Source: a virus
IMG/VR virus record: IMGVR_UViG_3300025418_000125
Location: 1-43,077 of that record
DNA length: 43,077 nt
Direction: 5' to 3' (one strand)
Below the pieces are notes generated by a model. It saw only the letters and a list, made by a program, of their open reading frames with translations. It had not been told where the DNA came from and ran no database searches. Made by a program: the position numbers and the translations under genes. Below, piece by piece: positions 21,701 through 26,783 of the stretch; within the stretch, counting starts at the first letter, position 1; each line of letters opens with the position of its first letter.

Positions 21701-22889
21701 ATGATGTTGCCGTATCAACTAATTTGATTACACCGACTTTATTTGGGTCTGTACCATCTTGGTAATACAATGTGTCATATGATGCAGTAACAATAGGAAT
21801 CAAAGAAATGTAATCATATGAGTTTTTAACAAACTCTCTACCAATATATTCTGTACCTGTTCTGATTAGAATAGCTTCATTATCTGGTAATAAGCCAGCT
21901 TCTGATAATTGTATTGTGCTTACCCCATCAACTAGTACATATGAAACTGTATAGTAATGTTTGTTGATTTGTGTGATTGAACCACTGATAGTACCAGTGT
22001 CTAGTGGTGCAGCACCATAGAAAATGATTGTTTTGTTATCTAAGTAACCAACCCCATCAATAGTAACATCCTGTGCAGGCATGTCTTGTAAGTCTGCAAA
22101 ATTCATCGTAGCTACTAAATCAACTTCTAATCCTTTAGGATATACCATTGAGTTTTGTGCATCACTAAAAGGTACATTAAAAGTAAGTGTACCATTCATT
22201 ATACCGTTATTACTAACACCAAAAATTTCTCTAGTTGATTGATTTACTCTTGCACTATCAATTCCAGATGTACCGGGAATAGTTTGAATCCAAAAGTCAG
22301 TATTTTGATTAATATTGAATTCATATGTTCCACCACGAACTAATGTAATCTCAGGGTTACCCTGAGACAACGCAAACTTATCAGAAACAAAGGTATAGTC
22401 AATCCCAGTAGACGTTACTGTATATGTTAATTGACTATAATTAACAGAATTCGTGACAGTTACTGCTTCAGGACCTTCTGGAATCCAGTAGTACTGACTA
22501 TAGTTAATCATTTTATCTAAGTCAACAAAACTATCCCATGAGTAGAATTCACTGGAAAATAATAAGTTGTGGTTGTCAGTTGCGGCACCATTCAATTTTA
22601 GTGCATCAATGATACCTGGATATGTTAATACATCAACTGCCTTACTTGTACCAGTTTTTGTGAAAACAATACTAGGTTCCAATTGATAGTTAGTACGGAT
22701 ACTATTTGGTTCTTTGATATATTGATCTGTACTCTTGACTCCATAACCAAACTTACTACCAATAAAACCTTGCACTCTATTGAAGTCTGGTTGTTGAACC
22801 AACACATCTAACGTAGATGATAAAAATTGTTGGTTAGGTGTAGTTTGAAAAATCTCTGGTAAAAAATCAAGTGTTCTAATTGTTGCCAT
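6738..22889 (-). CDS. Giant virion protein with two predicted beta-propellers
   Basis: An uninterrupted 5383-residue reading frame, about three eighths of the window. The N-terminus (TLDFLPEIFQTTPNQQFLSS, then YQLEPSIV and SQYYWIPEGP) matches a structural protein family I recall from T4-like marine phages. No signal peptide or membrane segment is seen. Features in order: a CBM5/12-like aromatic motif near 1834-1880; six clear and one weak FG-GAP-like repeats between about 2296 and 3150 (SYGSAIVYSDELMLVGAPD, KFGASISC...VMVGAPGG); ETITY-type modules near 3752 and 5302; three GxGY modules near 3853, 4060 and 4213; a second aromatic motif near 4337; seven Asp-box (BNR-like) repeats at about 4450-4745 (STDGVTW, SSNGITW); and IDGVRQ/LNGRRL linker modules to the end. 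It follows gp6 by 14 bases, where T4 has gp7. It is probably a wedge or rim adhesin binding host glycans. AGGT lies eight bases before the ATG. Confidence 0.85.
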   Translation of the reverse strand: MATIRTLDFLPEIFQTTPNQQFLSSTLDVLVQQPDFNRVQGFIGSKFGYGVKSTDQYIKEPNSIRTNYQLEPSIVFTKTGTSKAVDVLTYPGIIDALKLNGAATDNHNLLFSSEFYSWDSFVDLDKMINYSQYYWIPEGPEAVTVTNSVNYSQLTYTVTSTGIDYTFVSDKFALSQGNPEITLVRGGTYEFNINQNTDFWIQTIPGTSGIDSARVNQSTREIFGVSNNGIMNGTLTFNVPFSDAQNSMVYPKGLEVDLVATMNFADLQDMPAQDVTIDGVGYLDNKTIIFYGAAPLDTGTISGSITQINKHYYTVSYVLVDGVSTIQLSEAGLLPDNEAILIRTGTEYIGREFVKNSYDYISLIPIVTASYDTLYYQDGTDPNKVGVIKLVDTATSSYIDVNNILGKTTYTSPNGITFTNGLKITFQGNVVPESYLQDNYYVEGVGSSIVLVPESALSVPEQFAQVITVGDTTVRLPVDQDYLTINRGALNRNAWSRSNRWFHADVLKLTIANNVSAPLASAALSNSSSMAKRPILEFYPNLKLFNYGSVDCGAVTYIDNNSYDAFNQVAGQVSFRPDGSTSAITNGTRIIFAADNNLEVRSKIYEAQVETVAPTNSNTLTTVLRKIDTQVRFAIPQTTVPPTVGRYYTVAGNSNSSYNGTYIVTDSTQSSVTLLYPADPGIFGNTATTITVQPEIVLVPVVDIKFNDMISVLSGDTFGGKTFYFDGSEWNESQQKNNINQPPLFDLFDYLGNSLGDPHSYPSSSFVGCTLLEYKKGTGTNDSILGFPISYTSINNLGDVEFNISLNSDTFNYSLNGVSTTALVKTAYAYEYTSNTNFIRKIGWQTAADLSYQNQVFDLQYTGIPGTPTFTVDIAMKDPATTKWPTIVVYSDNVRLDPTGYTVTTTSNSTTVTLTTTPEIGTPVVIMLYSDQVSKIGYYEIPPTLESNPFNQAIGSITLGDVRGHYKSICNNISTLTGIAFGANNYRDLGNLVPFGTRIVQNSAPLVLPAAFIRNNDYNFFNATTFNAYEYDKFKNLLVSSIDTLNIDLTQPAPGLLDTILGFLTASGLDSSSFFWSDMLPCKTPTYSNTYSFKTNLPISFFQLNQIYDFTKANYNSVLVYLTRTTVDQGTTITQLVRGIDYIVSDTTARLEIVADLLPNDTITINEYAQTYGNFVPSTPTKLGLYPAFIPEVVLDDTYTTPTYFIRGHDGSQTKLYGDYVNELLTDLRDKVLLEFELRVFNNLKVSSSVSVGLDQLVPGKDRDVGYTYNDYLSVYSTLFLNWVGTNRINYTTQNYDAFNEKTWNYSGSSLKSDGSLLTSGNWKGIYLWLYDTVYPHTRPWEMLGLTIKPTWWDSYYGAAPYTSENTVMWTDISNGFVYNNGDSYINKQRIRPDLLSMIPVDNQGNLILPFSNFIGSYNFEQFKNNWKVGDMGPTEYSYRSSSAWPFDLMKIAALMRPAKFFTYNIDLDVYSHNQEFGQWLVYGRLRTNIGDPNNLLNFYGTDATAAEHSYLNWIIDYQKQFGMNGTSQIVDLFTNSDVRLSYRMAGFSDKTLLNFMLEMGSASANSLLVPEDSYSVLLYNNQPTDTLIYSPVIIQISNNGFRVYGNKQVNAYFITSAPKLGIFDTIAIDTVSAQVPRNYFNDKTITYPYGAEFETVDDLLTFIRGYGIYLENQGFQFNGLDNGIVTNWTQMLYETLYWIKTGWEVGSIININPANSQLVIDNGNSIVQPLTLQKENFILNQNLIPIALNDLAIDRQGTQLSIKTLNAGDSISFFNATISTIEHVIVFDNTTLFGDLIYNPITGLRQQRIFMKGSKSAGWNGTLSAAGFIISQDNIEDWKANTKYVKGTVVSYKNSYWMANIDVVQPSPTFDKTYWDETSYDMVQQNMLPNPSTKSVEAIKYYNPNQANLANDADLLSFSLIGYRPRPYLSEAELDDPTQVNLYKSMIESKGTTQSANGLNGITLNDNQMSYTVHENWAIKNSEYSGLNNHNFVQITLDQTQLTGNPSIVSIVGDTYVVGSQQQVPLNQVKNYARNISNTSILSTLSESSIVGKIPTAGYVNVDDVVELGYNLSSLTSGSIYAIYRGDFVWLANINGSWDVYTPTPLGVSVTNVINNLNGTISITFSGLHNLLTNQIVGIVNFDPRIDGYYLVKSITNLTTIVVTSNLTKTATQVFGNGAAFMMQSHRVTTSRDIVSLPLNNVEFNTNLVWVDENENGDWTVYSKTPNYIYNSLPKIKNQNEFTTVNFGSAVANVPTLGYVVGDSGAGVVYHYIDNVNGDGSFITDYFLSYPDTSYGSAIVYSDELMLVGAPDASLTLSQVYIYRIPSESNLRTPVLEQVLSVSGGNFGYSMAISGDSNVLYAAVKDEATELLAVYARNPNLTFTNLGMVLSKPTVVNDNKFSVHGNVLSSITPGQRVSFITQYFQAGTLYVNANLNDQYFVCEGDVRQAIYTGLQVSFSNSGTAGDQLYTVTHTSYDSDADTTTVYTEEQIIATVYNGTIVYAASFNQDIIYTVITGIYDIPTNQTTFYIVGTIQHVSQAGAAVYHSHVNFQLIGTSQSPVWSYGDNFGSSIATNYDGTRVFVGSPNADFTTTDGLHNVSDVGRVWVADAIVENYKVQFDQNLFTPFFAITVAWIPTNNSVIYWNGTPLPTTKYIVLPGNVETNVGTVILIGPVGFKAGDIISFRSYNLVYSQFLMKSITYSDLHPGEKFGASISCNKWASEVMVGAPGGVVNNDEEGAVIRFTCEGRKFGSMSALIQADVFQPTYMYINGYVVNLFHTFAATTNVKSSSTSISVSQVDAARMPDIGIITIQNIYSNNYTLTYQLARDGQGVPTGQLNFIIRDPVTKVITPTTFGHSVTSNTSPTDAWHASDVQIIAPLGDASNVAEVINRTNILNVFAAADSEDRLIISLIDKTLGQAENKLNIMALNGNIITEMGMSLYTKSQTISNPHSQHSSNFGAVVKFNETGSIAVGAPTTNSYLKTQFDYDVNTDLHNQTTFDSNLTEFIDSFTKAGAVYMFDYIPCYNESLLNLSNFIYAQPCNDIPSTSASALNNYGYLSNYGAALDFRNNLLMISAPNYQSGTTAGKVVMYRNNVGTSDWTKYRYPDSVVDISKVQKVQLFDNSTDKTLLSLDYIDPLQGKFLGAVAENLDFVTSIDPAGYNSANYNTGKLVWNKNQVGKIWFNTSTARFLDYHQNDVVYNSKYWGQVFPGSSVDVYTWVESLTPPNQYKDTTGTPYDVTKYAVTFVTDANHNLVPVYYFWVKNTNSLYSLQGKTLSDYTIAQYITNPANSGIAFLAPLRTNTYAIYNAASYINGKTTNLHLGFSTSNNDTPAHIDFKLIRTDYPEDFLTGFPNAKLGRSNPTGVYEKLIDSFAGSDSFGAVVPDPSLPKMLQIGVNIRPRQSMFIDRFSALKNFIEYTNSIIVNYPISEIENLTLLNVYGDNFDTRVYWEYTYWWATGYSSTTKTNLEVQTYADLMTFTPTDGMLVGVAKNGKGKREVYVYSSNVWTRIGLQDGTIQFLSSLYDYADNKIGFGNDFFDSSGFDAHPTVESRYIVRGIFEQIFVDDLFAYRNKALILMFEYISSESVANGGYLPWLNKTSFTDVTYNVRTLGQDTKYRPDNLNLLDGYLNEIKPYHVVIKEFTLSYSALETIAGTVTDFDLPTFFDNNLGEFVSPQLTFGGPKTNQQYSYTDPLWYSSMDYKRWYNHFGLSLVDSPEIIIAFVAKYVNPSDTIMYVDNARGMPATGTIVVDTEVISYSSVDRELGILYGLNRGFNSTQATFHIPGVQIVMDVPSVTLLNEGRAYAFLPRVTAYIDTTLYPAPTTPAVLEAVMAGDKVIGITVKDPGAGYVVLPKIIIDPSISMSFSTSAVNDNGFIVLDTSELNTGDLVRSTGTGSNGLTFIPNGVYYINVLNQADTGLSFITFHKSYRDSVRKVNPISFTSVELLSSDYTHTIGVSAYAVVYANNTLVRGFRTTIKFDRTSYRSHVIPWTPNKFWSSTYHNSLASVNTDRTIGYAATYVHQTGTVTPTGGNNAVFTVENWVEQGVYQAAVTTAGTGYTAGTWNSSWTLAYALAHFTGSIITISGLNLEGSTANNCYIFVTSVNGSGGILTFQVMGVTPTVDTTSLQGAVLPIRQLDSSTDGGAVITVDYSYSGLLPGQASGTSMFFYRVHAPYDFVDGGGAEFKIYRPTFTNDSVVSNYYIKMISSGTGYSQGQTFKILGSNLGGTNGTNDAVIQVTAVNDDTSIFMATVNGTPVNDTGKYYVDAINDTQLAIFADPSMQVPVAYSSFIWNGATSYDTHGYGYPGTDYAYLPEPLYSNMNFEYMTSSITSYANTIWQCIETNHDAVFDPNKWVPLSQSDLGLNALDRIEGFYQPSLDMPAKDVQQLLKGTAYPNPVYYGNSFSPEDILPIDAYLVDRPFYPVSPNIKSIAYDGNEYVAVVDTPTTSVLIRSTDSTIWNTTRLADTPLNITSIVYNNGVYVITTNTATTNLMVSYDLSTWLTISSEENYDDLAYDIGDYDISTVTAPSIPLQKVKYLNGAFFAVGTQILQSTDALTWNSLFQFYSRLTNVINDIDYISISGFTGYVAVGLGSQIVSGANTSAPIINPITRIITSTDGVTWNTESSSLAAYALNGIAHNDSVMVVVGNHAKIYYSSNSTSWVASTIMGSAITTNITSIAYGNNLFVAVGDSGLLLKSSNGITWVQETNSAITTENLHNVTFDGTFFYASGANDTILRSIDGVNWVSQSNLASEDPTYVVKGNDFLFGYGPEELVPGIISDSISMQVTTAPSAYWDLDNTQLAWYKNSGFSMTQVLGRPDSNNQISFANLVVNPIQLAVFYFDPNYAGYTRIYENTSTNLNNPYTYTIDWFNRVVTLNQSIDITQSIMIEVYEVGNGVELARGNSDLIPLRVDPNTGHTMIVLDVLFQDLVTDPLIFVQTSTSNTRLVNNVDYQILPYDTGTGSQPMKIQFNTEYDQSNTKILYSIFADSTTPTNSTQYGYSYPQTQAFTGAVGGSNTYTLTLPTTGQNIADGIVEIDGVRQALGTAYTISGSTLTFSGDPIDETRIIAYTSYLDASRLFATTTKVHAGSSGTLTVTIPYPTVPNPMPNMTYTDVNKAWVTLNGRRLPSTAYHYSSANHLVIPGVQNGDNIIVTAFVDGGSPNPSGFKLLVDKTGVQSAYRANPTDRTWLTVDFGLTDTTMYLNDVSKIVEVVTVTNTVTQISSLINIDNDNDIGFLLNFNTNAITRVEAFNVTKGTIIPSENVELEMYKGAGGVAFYDPHTVVGDLIKFTVYVGNLIETNGERIQFTSVDPTTNTITGLTRNAQNTATTAHNQYDYVYSLSPTRKLDPSQMSILWNSSNYAPFGDPVSVSTTAAAEFLNSGNR

Positions 22890-22903
22890 TTATATTACCT
22901 ATA

Positions 22904-25900
22904 TTATCCTGCAGGGGTCAATTCAGCCGGGGTCAATGCTGTGATTACTGTGATGTCTGATGCTGTAGCAGCACTGACAAAAATTTCATATGGGGCAGAC
23001 TTAATTTCATATAAGTCACCAAATACTAATGTTGGATCACTTGGTACTAAGATAGCTGAACTAATCATATCTCCCATCTTAGAATGCAAGTATGCACTCA
23101 ATTCGCTGAAATAGAATGTATCTCCAAAGTCCCAATTTGAAATATCAAAATATGCGTTAATGTTTGTCAATGCAGTTGTGATGATTTCACCATCACTTGC
23201 GTTTGTAGTGGATGCTTTTACAAGTTTGATTTTACCTTGTAACTCAGAAGGAGCTTTAGTTCCAAACAATGGTTTGAATTTTGCACAGTTTAAAATAATG
23301 CTGTCGGTTAACATCTTATAACTATTTAACTGATTATATTCTTGTGCTAATTCTGTTATTGTTGGTACTAATGGTTCACTTACTTTACCAGTAGTATCAG
23401 CTAACCAGTTTTGATAGCTAGTGTAGTAGCCTTGCGGCAACACATACAAATCAATAATGTTTGTAGTTGCCGGATCAACTCTATTAGAATCACCGGAGAC
23501 ATGTCTATATTGGAAGTACAATCCTTGACGACCAAATTTAACATTGTATGTTGGTGCTAATACCAAATCAACAATGTTACTATATGTTGGATCTTGAATT
23601 AGTTGATAGAAATTACCTTCAAGTACTGCATAGAATATCTGGCCAACCGGGTAGTCATATTTTACGTTGGCAATGTCACTTAGTGTTCCATAGCTATATT
23701 CTACATTAATAGATGCAACCATTTCATAACGTGTTAACAAGTTTGTATCGGTTACTTGGTTGAAGAATACAAATTGTCTTAGGTTCAATGCACCAAATTC
23801 AAATCCAGTTAGTTCATTAAAGAAGTCTGGGTTCTTGTTTGTACCCGGAACTGTCAATGCCGATGTTGAAACTTCAATAGAATAGTCATCAACATATCCA
23901 TCACTTTCAATCATTTGACCAACTACTTCTAATTTTACATCTTGTGCGATTGGATAGTTTGATCCAAACTGACTGTTTGATTTCAAAACGGTGATTGTAT
24001 CCTTCATTAATTCACCTGTGACAGAATCATAAATGATTTTGTCAGCATCAAATACAAATTTAATATTAGATACACTACCAAAATAATAGATTGTTGATCT
24101 ATATGTTACTTGATATGAATTGTTACCTAAACTAGTAAACTTAACAAAGTAACTAGGGTCACTAATTGTGCTCATTGACCAACGCTCTTGGTTAGCTAAC
24201 AATGAGTTGTTATAGACCAACGTGAAACTTTGATTCAATGTTATAGAAGTGATGATATTTTGAATCAATGTGTTACCAAACACGTTTGTGAATGATGGCA
24301 TGATTGAAACTAAGATACAACCACTTGGCACTGGGTTTGTTAAAGTGATTGGCCCAACCCCAGTTGAAAGATTACCTTGACCAGCATTTGATCCATCACC
24401 TACTATATTTGATACGCTTGTCCAAATAACAGTAATATCACTAGGTCCAGGCAATCCTGGAACTAAACGATTGTTTGTGTCAAAGTAGAATCCGTCAGGA
24501 GGAATAAAACCTAGTAATGCTCCTTCAGTAATGTACTTGACTGTGTTACTTGCAGCTACGCCTACGTTAACTGCTTGACTCGCACCCGTGTTTGTTGTAC
24601 TTAAAAAGAAACCTGTACATTCAGTTGCATCATTTGTTGTTTGATTCCAAAATACTTCACCAGTGCCGTAATCAGATTCAGCAAGATAACGTGTGAATTC
24701 TTGAACATAGAATTGATAAGAACGGTTACTGCTTAGGATGCTTGCTAAGTTATCTGTTAAAAATCTAACAATATCATTAGTAGTTGAAACTGTTAAATTG
24801 ACAAAGCCATCATCAGTAATTTGGAATAAACCACCATCATCACTAAAATCATTAGTGCTTGAATAACGTGCGCTTGGGTCTAGTAAATCGTAGTTACGAC
24901 TTACGCCAACACTACTACGGTTCAATGCTTTACTTTTGATGATTGAACTGTATAGTGTGAATGGGAAGTTATTATAGTCTTCACCATTTACCATACGATT
25001 TTGTGTATAGTAACGTTGTGGAGCACGTTCTTTAATATTAGCTAATGTTTCACGTGCTTGTGCATTTGAAACAGGCAATGTTAGTTCGATGCCAATTGTC
25101 AATGTCTCTGTACGACCTTGAGCACTTGTGTATGGGATTTGAATTGTTGTACCCTGTAACTCGCTAGGATCAATTGTATATGTCGTTGCATCTCCTGCAC
25201 GAACATAGGAAATAAAGCTACCTACAGGAATTTGTCCAAAAGTTCCATCACCAAAGTTATATGTAACTTGGTCATTATATCCTGATGTTACACTGAACAC
25301 TGTTTGATTTGGTGTCTTTGTGTATGTGGTTGAGTAGATGCTATCTACTTGATTCCATTGACTCAATGCTTGTGAAATTGGATCAATCTTATACAACCAA
25401 GTATCTTCATTGTTAATACCTTGAATTGGAATATCAACGGTTTGATTAGCTAATTGATTAGCTAAGGTAAATGTATATGTTTGTAGTGTACCTTGTTTAA
25501 AGTACAAGAAAAACCCTGTATTAGCACTACCATAACCTAACAAATCATTACGATATAGTACGTTGAAGTATGAATTAATACCCGGATCCATTTCATACAA
25601 TGTATTTGAATTTACGCTAGACATACTAACGCATTCAAAATTCATGTTGACATTGTTGATATTAGCATTAAATTTGATAGCGGGAGTAGTTCCTAATGGA
25701 AGCTGAATACTATATTCATCAGTTTTAATATCTGCGATTGTTGCTGAATGCCCAGGATTACCAACTCGTTGTGCGTTGATAAATGCGGCATTTAATACTG
25801 TGTTAAACTGTTGTTGCCAATTTGAGTTTGCTGCGTCATTCCATAGAATAGTCAAATTAGTCAAGTTCACATTATTGATATCACGGATCTGCTCAGTGGT

Positions 25901-26272
25901 AGCAATATTGATAATCTTAACAAACCCTTGACCGGCTAAATTACGTTTGGGAGTGTAGCCAACTAAGTTAGCTAGTTTAACAACACTGTCTCTACGTTCA
26001 GCGGTGTCAATAAAGTTTTCACGGGTGTTTAAGTCGTTACGGAAAGCAAGGGCTTGGCCCATGTATGCGATAACGTCAAGCAAAGCAACGTATTCACTAG
26101 ACTCAACATAGTCATTAAATGTTTCAGGGTAGTTGGTACGTAGATAATCTACAAACACTTTTCGTAGTGTTTCATAGTCATAGCTCTGGAAATCGGCTTG
26201 GCTATAATTTTTATAGATTGATTTCCAATCGTTTACCCCAAAGATTGCTGATTGTCTTGAACTTGTTGCCAT
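22904..26272 (-). CDS. 6: Baseplate wedge protein gp6 (baseplate J family), enlarged
   Basis: A 1122-residue homologue of T4 gp6, the wedge protein that forms the inner ring of the baseplate together with gp25, gp53 and gp7. The N-terminal signature is clear: FGVNDWKSIYKNYSQADFQS, then VALLDVIAYMGQALAFRNDL and RRDSVVKLANLVGYTPKRNL within residues 1-112. The baseplate-J-like core continues with AQGRTETLTIGIEL and ERAPQRYYTQNRMVNGEDY (about 385-430). T4 gp6 has 660 residues, so this one is much longer; the extra length lies mostly in beta-rich Asn/Thr sequence in the middle and C-terminal parts. A late-type box GATAAATA lies 21 bases upstream. gp25 is the upstream neighbour after 49 bases, as in T4-like baseplate clusters. 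Confidence 0.93.
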   Translation of the reverse strand: MATSSRQSAIFGVNDWKSIYKNYSQADFQSYDYETLRKVFVDYLRTNYPETFNDYVESSEYVALLDVIAYMGQALAFRNDLNTRENFIDTAERRDSVVKLANLVGYTPKRNLAGQGFVKIINIATTEQIRDINNVNLTNLTILWNDAANSNWQQQFNTVLNAAFINAQRVGNPGHSATIADIKTDEYSIQLPLGTTPAIKFNANINNVNMNFECVSMSSVNSNTLYEMDPGINSYFNVLYRNDLLGYGSANTGFFLYFKQGTLQTYTFTLANQLANQTVDIPIQGINNEDTWLYKIDPISQALSQWNQVDSIYSTTYTKTPNQTVFSVTSGYNDQVTYNFGDGTFGQIPVGSFISYVRAGDATTYTIDPSELQGTTIQIPYTSAQGRTETLTIGIELTLPVSNAQARETLANIKERAPQRYYTQNRMVNGEDYNNFPFTLYSSIIKSKALNRSSVGVSRNYDLLDPSARYSSTNDFSDDGGLFQITDDGFVNLTVSTTNDIVRFLTDNLASILSSNRSYQFYVQEFTRYLAESDYGTGEVFWNQTTNDATECTGFFLSTTNTGASQAVNVGVAASNTVKYITEGALLGFIPPDGFYFDTNNRLVPGLPGPSDITVIWTSVSNIVGDGSNAGQGNLSTGVGPITLTNPVPSGCILVSIMPSFTNVFGNTLIQNIITSITLNQSFTLVYNNSLLANQERWSMSTISDPSYFVKFTSLGNNSYQVTYRSTIYYFGSVSNIKFVFDADKIIYDSVTGELMKDTITVLKSNSQFGSNYPIAQDVKLEVVGQMIESDGYVDDYSIEVSTSALTVPGTNKNPDFFNELTGFEFGALNLRQFVFFNQVTDTNLLTRYEMVASINVEYSYGTLSDIANVKYDYPVGQIFYAVLEGNFYQLIQDPTYSNIVDLVLAPTYNVKFGRQGLYFQYRHVSGDSNRVDPATTNIIDLYVLPQGYYTSYQNWLADTTGKVSEPLVPTITELAQEYNQLNSYKMLTDSIILNCAKFKPLFGTKAPSELQGKIKLVKASTTNASDGEIITTALTNINAYFDISNWDFGDTFYFSELSAYLHSKMGDMISSAILVPSDPTLVFGDLYEIKSAPYEIFVSAATASDITVITALTPAELTPAG

Positions 26273-26293
26273 AGGTTTATTCTCTCAATAATG

Positions 26294-26301
26294 TATTTAT
26301 C
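26294..26301 (-). promoter_or_regulatory. Late promoter box GATAAATA before gp6
   Basis: On the minus strand the box reads GATAAATA followed by C, one mismatch from TATAAATA. It lies in the 49-base gap between gp25 and gp6 and ends 21 bases before the gp6 ATG, the same spacing as at the fibre and tube-cap genes. The predicted leader contains GAGAG, a weak ribosome-binding match. Confidence 0.55.
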
Positions 26302-26321
26302 ATTAAGGAAAATGGCGTTTT

Positions 26322-26771
26322 TTACCGTGCTGCTGCTGTACCTGACGCTTGGTCGAATAGAATTTCTAGTGTTTGCACGTTGTTGAAGGGCACGACTGCA
26401 AATTCAACTTCAAGCAAAACACCGCTATCTTGAGGGTATATTTGAATTGTGTTTAATGCTAGTCTAGGATCGAGCGATCCAATTCTTCTAATTTCATTTT
26501 CTAACTCAACTTGCATTGATACGTCATTGGGTTCAAAAATAAAACTCCACAATGTAGTTCCGTAGCCAGGATTCCCTGTCTTAGAACCCTGTGGAATATT
26601 CAATGCATTGATAAAGTCTTGAATCACCATTTGCTCATCATATCCGGTAAACTTTTTACCAAAAACAGTAGGTGTTGCAAATGAACCAGCACCACCGTCA
26701 GCACCAGGGCTTACTCTAGGTGCTCTAACAGTATCGTAGTTTTGTGTGTTGAATCCAATAAACTTTGCCAT
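26322..26771 (-). CDS. 25: Baseplate wedge protein gp25
   Basis: A 149-residue homologue of T4 gp25 (132 residues), the lysozyme-like-fold wedge protein that nucleates sheath contraction and pairs with gp6 and gp53. The body carries the expected helix and strand pattern: DEQMVIQDFINALNIPQGSK, then GTTLWSFIFEPNDVSMQVEL and IRRIGSLDPRLALNTIQIY, ending in a strand pair (VLLEVEFAVVPFN). The DPR in the third segment sits where the conserved EPR/DPR-type triplet of the gp25/TssE family is expected. It lies seven bases after the gp5 stop. A CATAAATA box overlaps that stop and ends four bases before this ATG. Confidence 0.92.
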   Translation of the reverse strand: MAKFIGFNTQNYDTVRAPRVSPGADGGAGSFATPTVFGKKFTGYDEQMVIQDFINALNIPQGSKTGNPGYGTTLWSFIFEPNDVSMQVELENEIRRIGSLDPRLALNTIQIYPQDSGVLLEVEFAVVPFNNVQTLEILFDQASGTAAAR

Positions 26772-26775
26772 GACG

Positions 26776-26783
26776 TATTTATG
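26776..26783 (-). promoter_or_regulatory. Late-promoter-like box CATAAATA at gp25
   Basis: The minus strand reads CATAAATA across the end of the gp5 gene; its TAA is the gp5 stop codon. Only four bases separate it from the gp25 ATG, so a late transcript from it would be leaderless. Because the stop codon contributes part of the match, chance is a real alternative. Confidence 0.35.
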
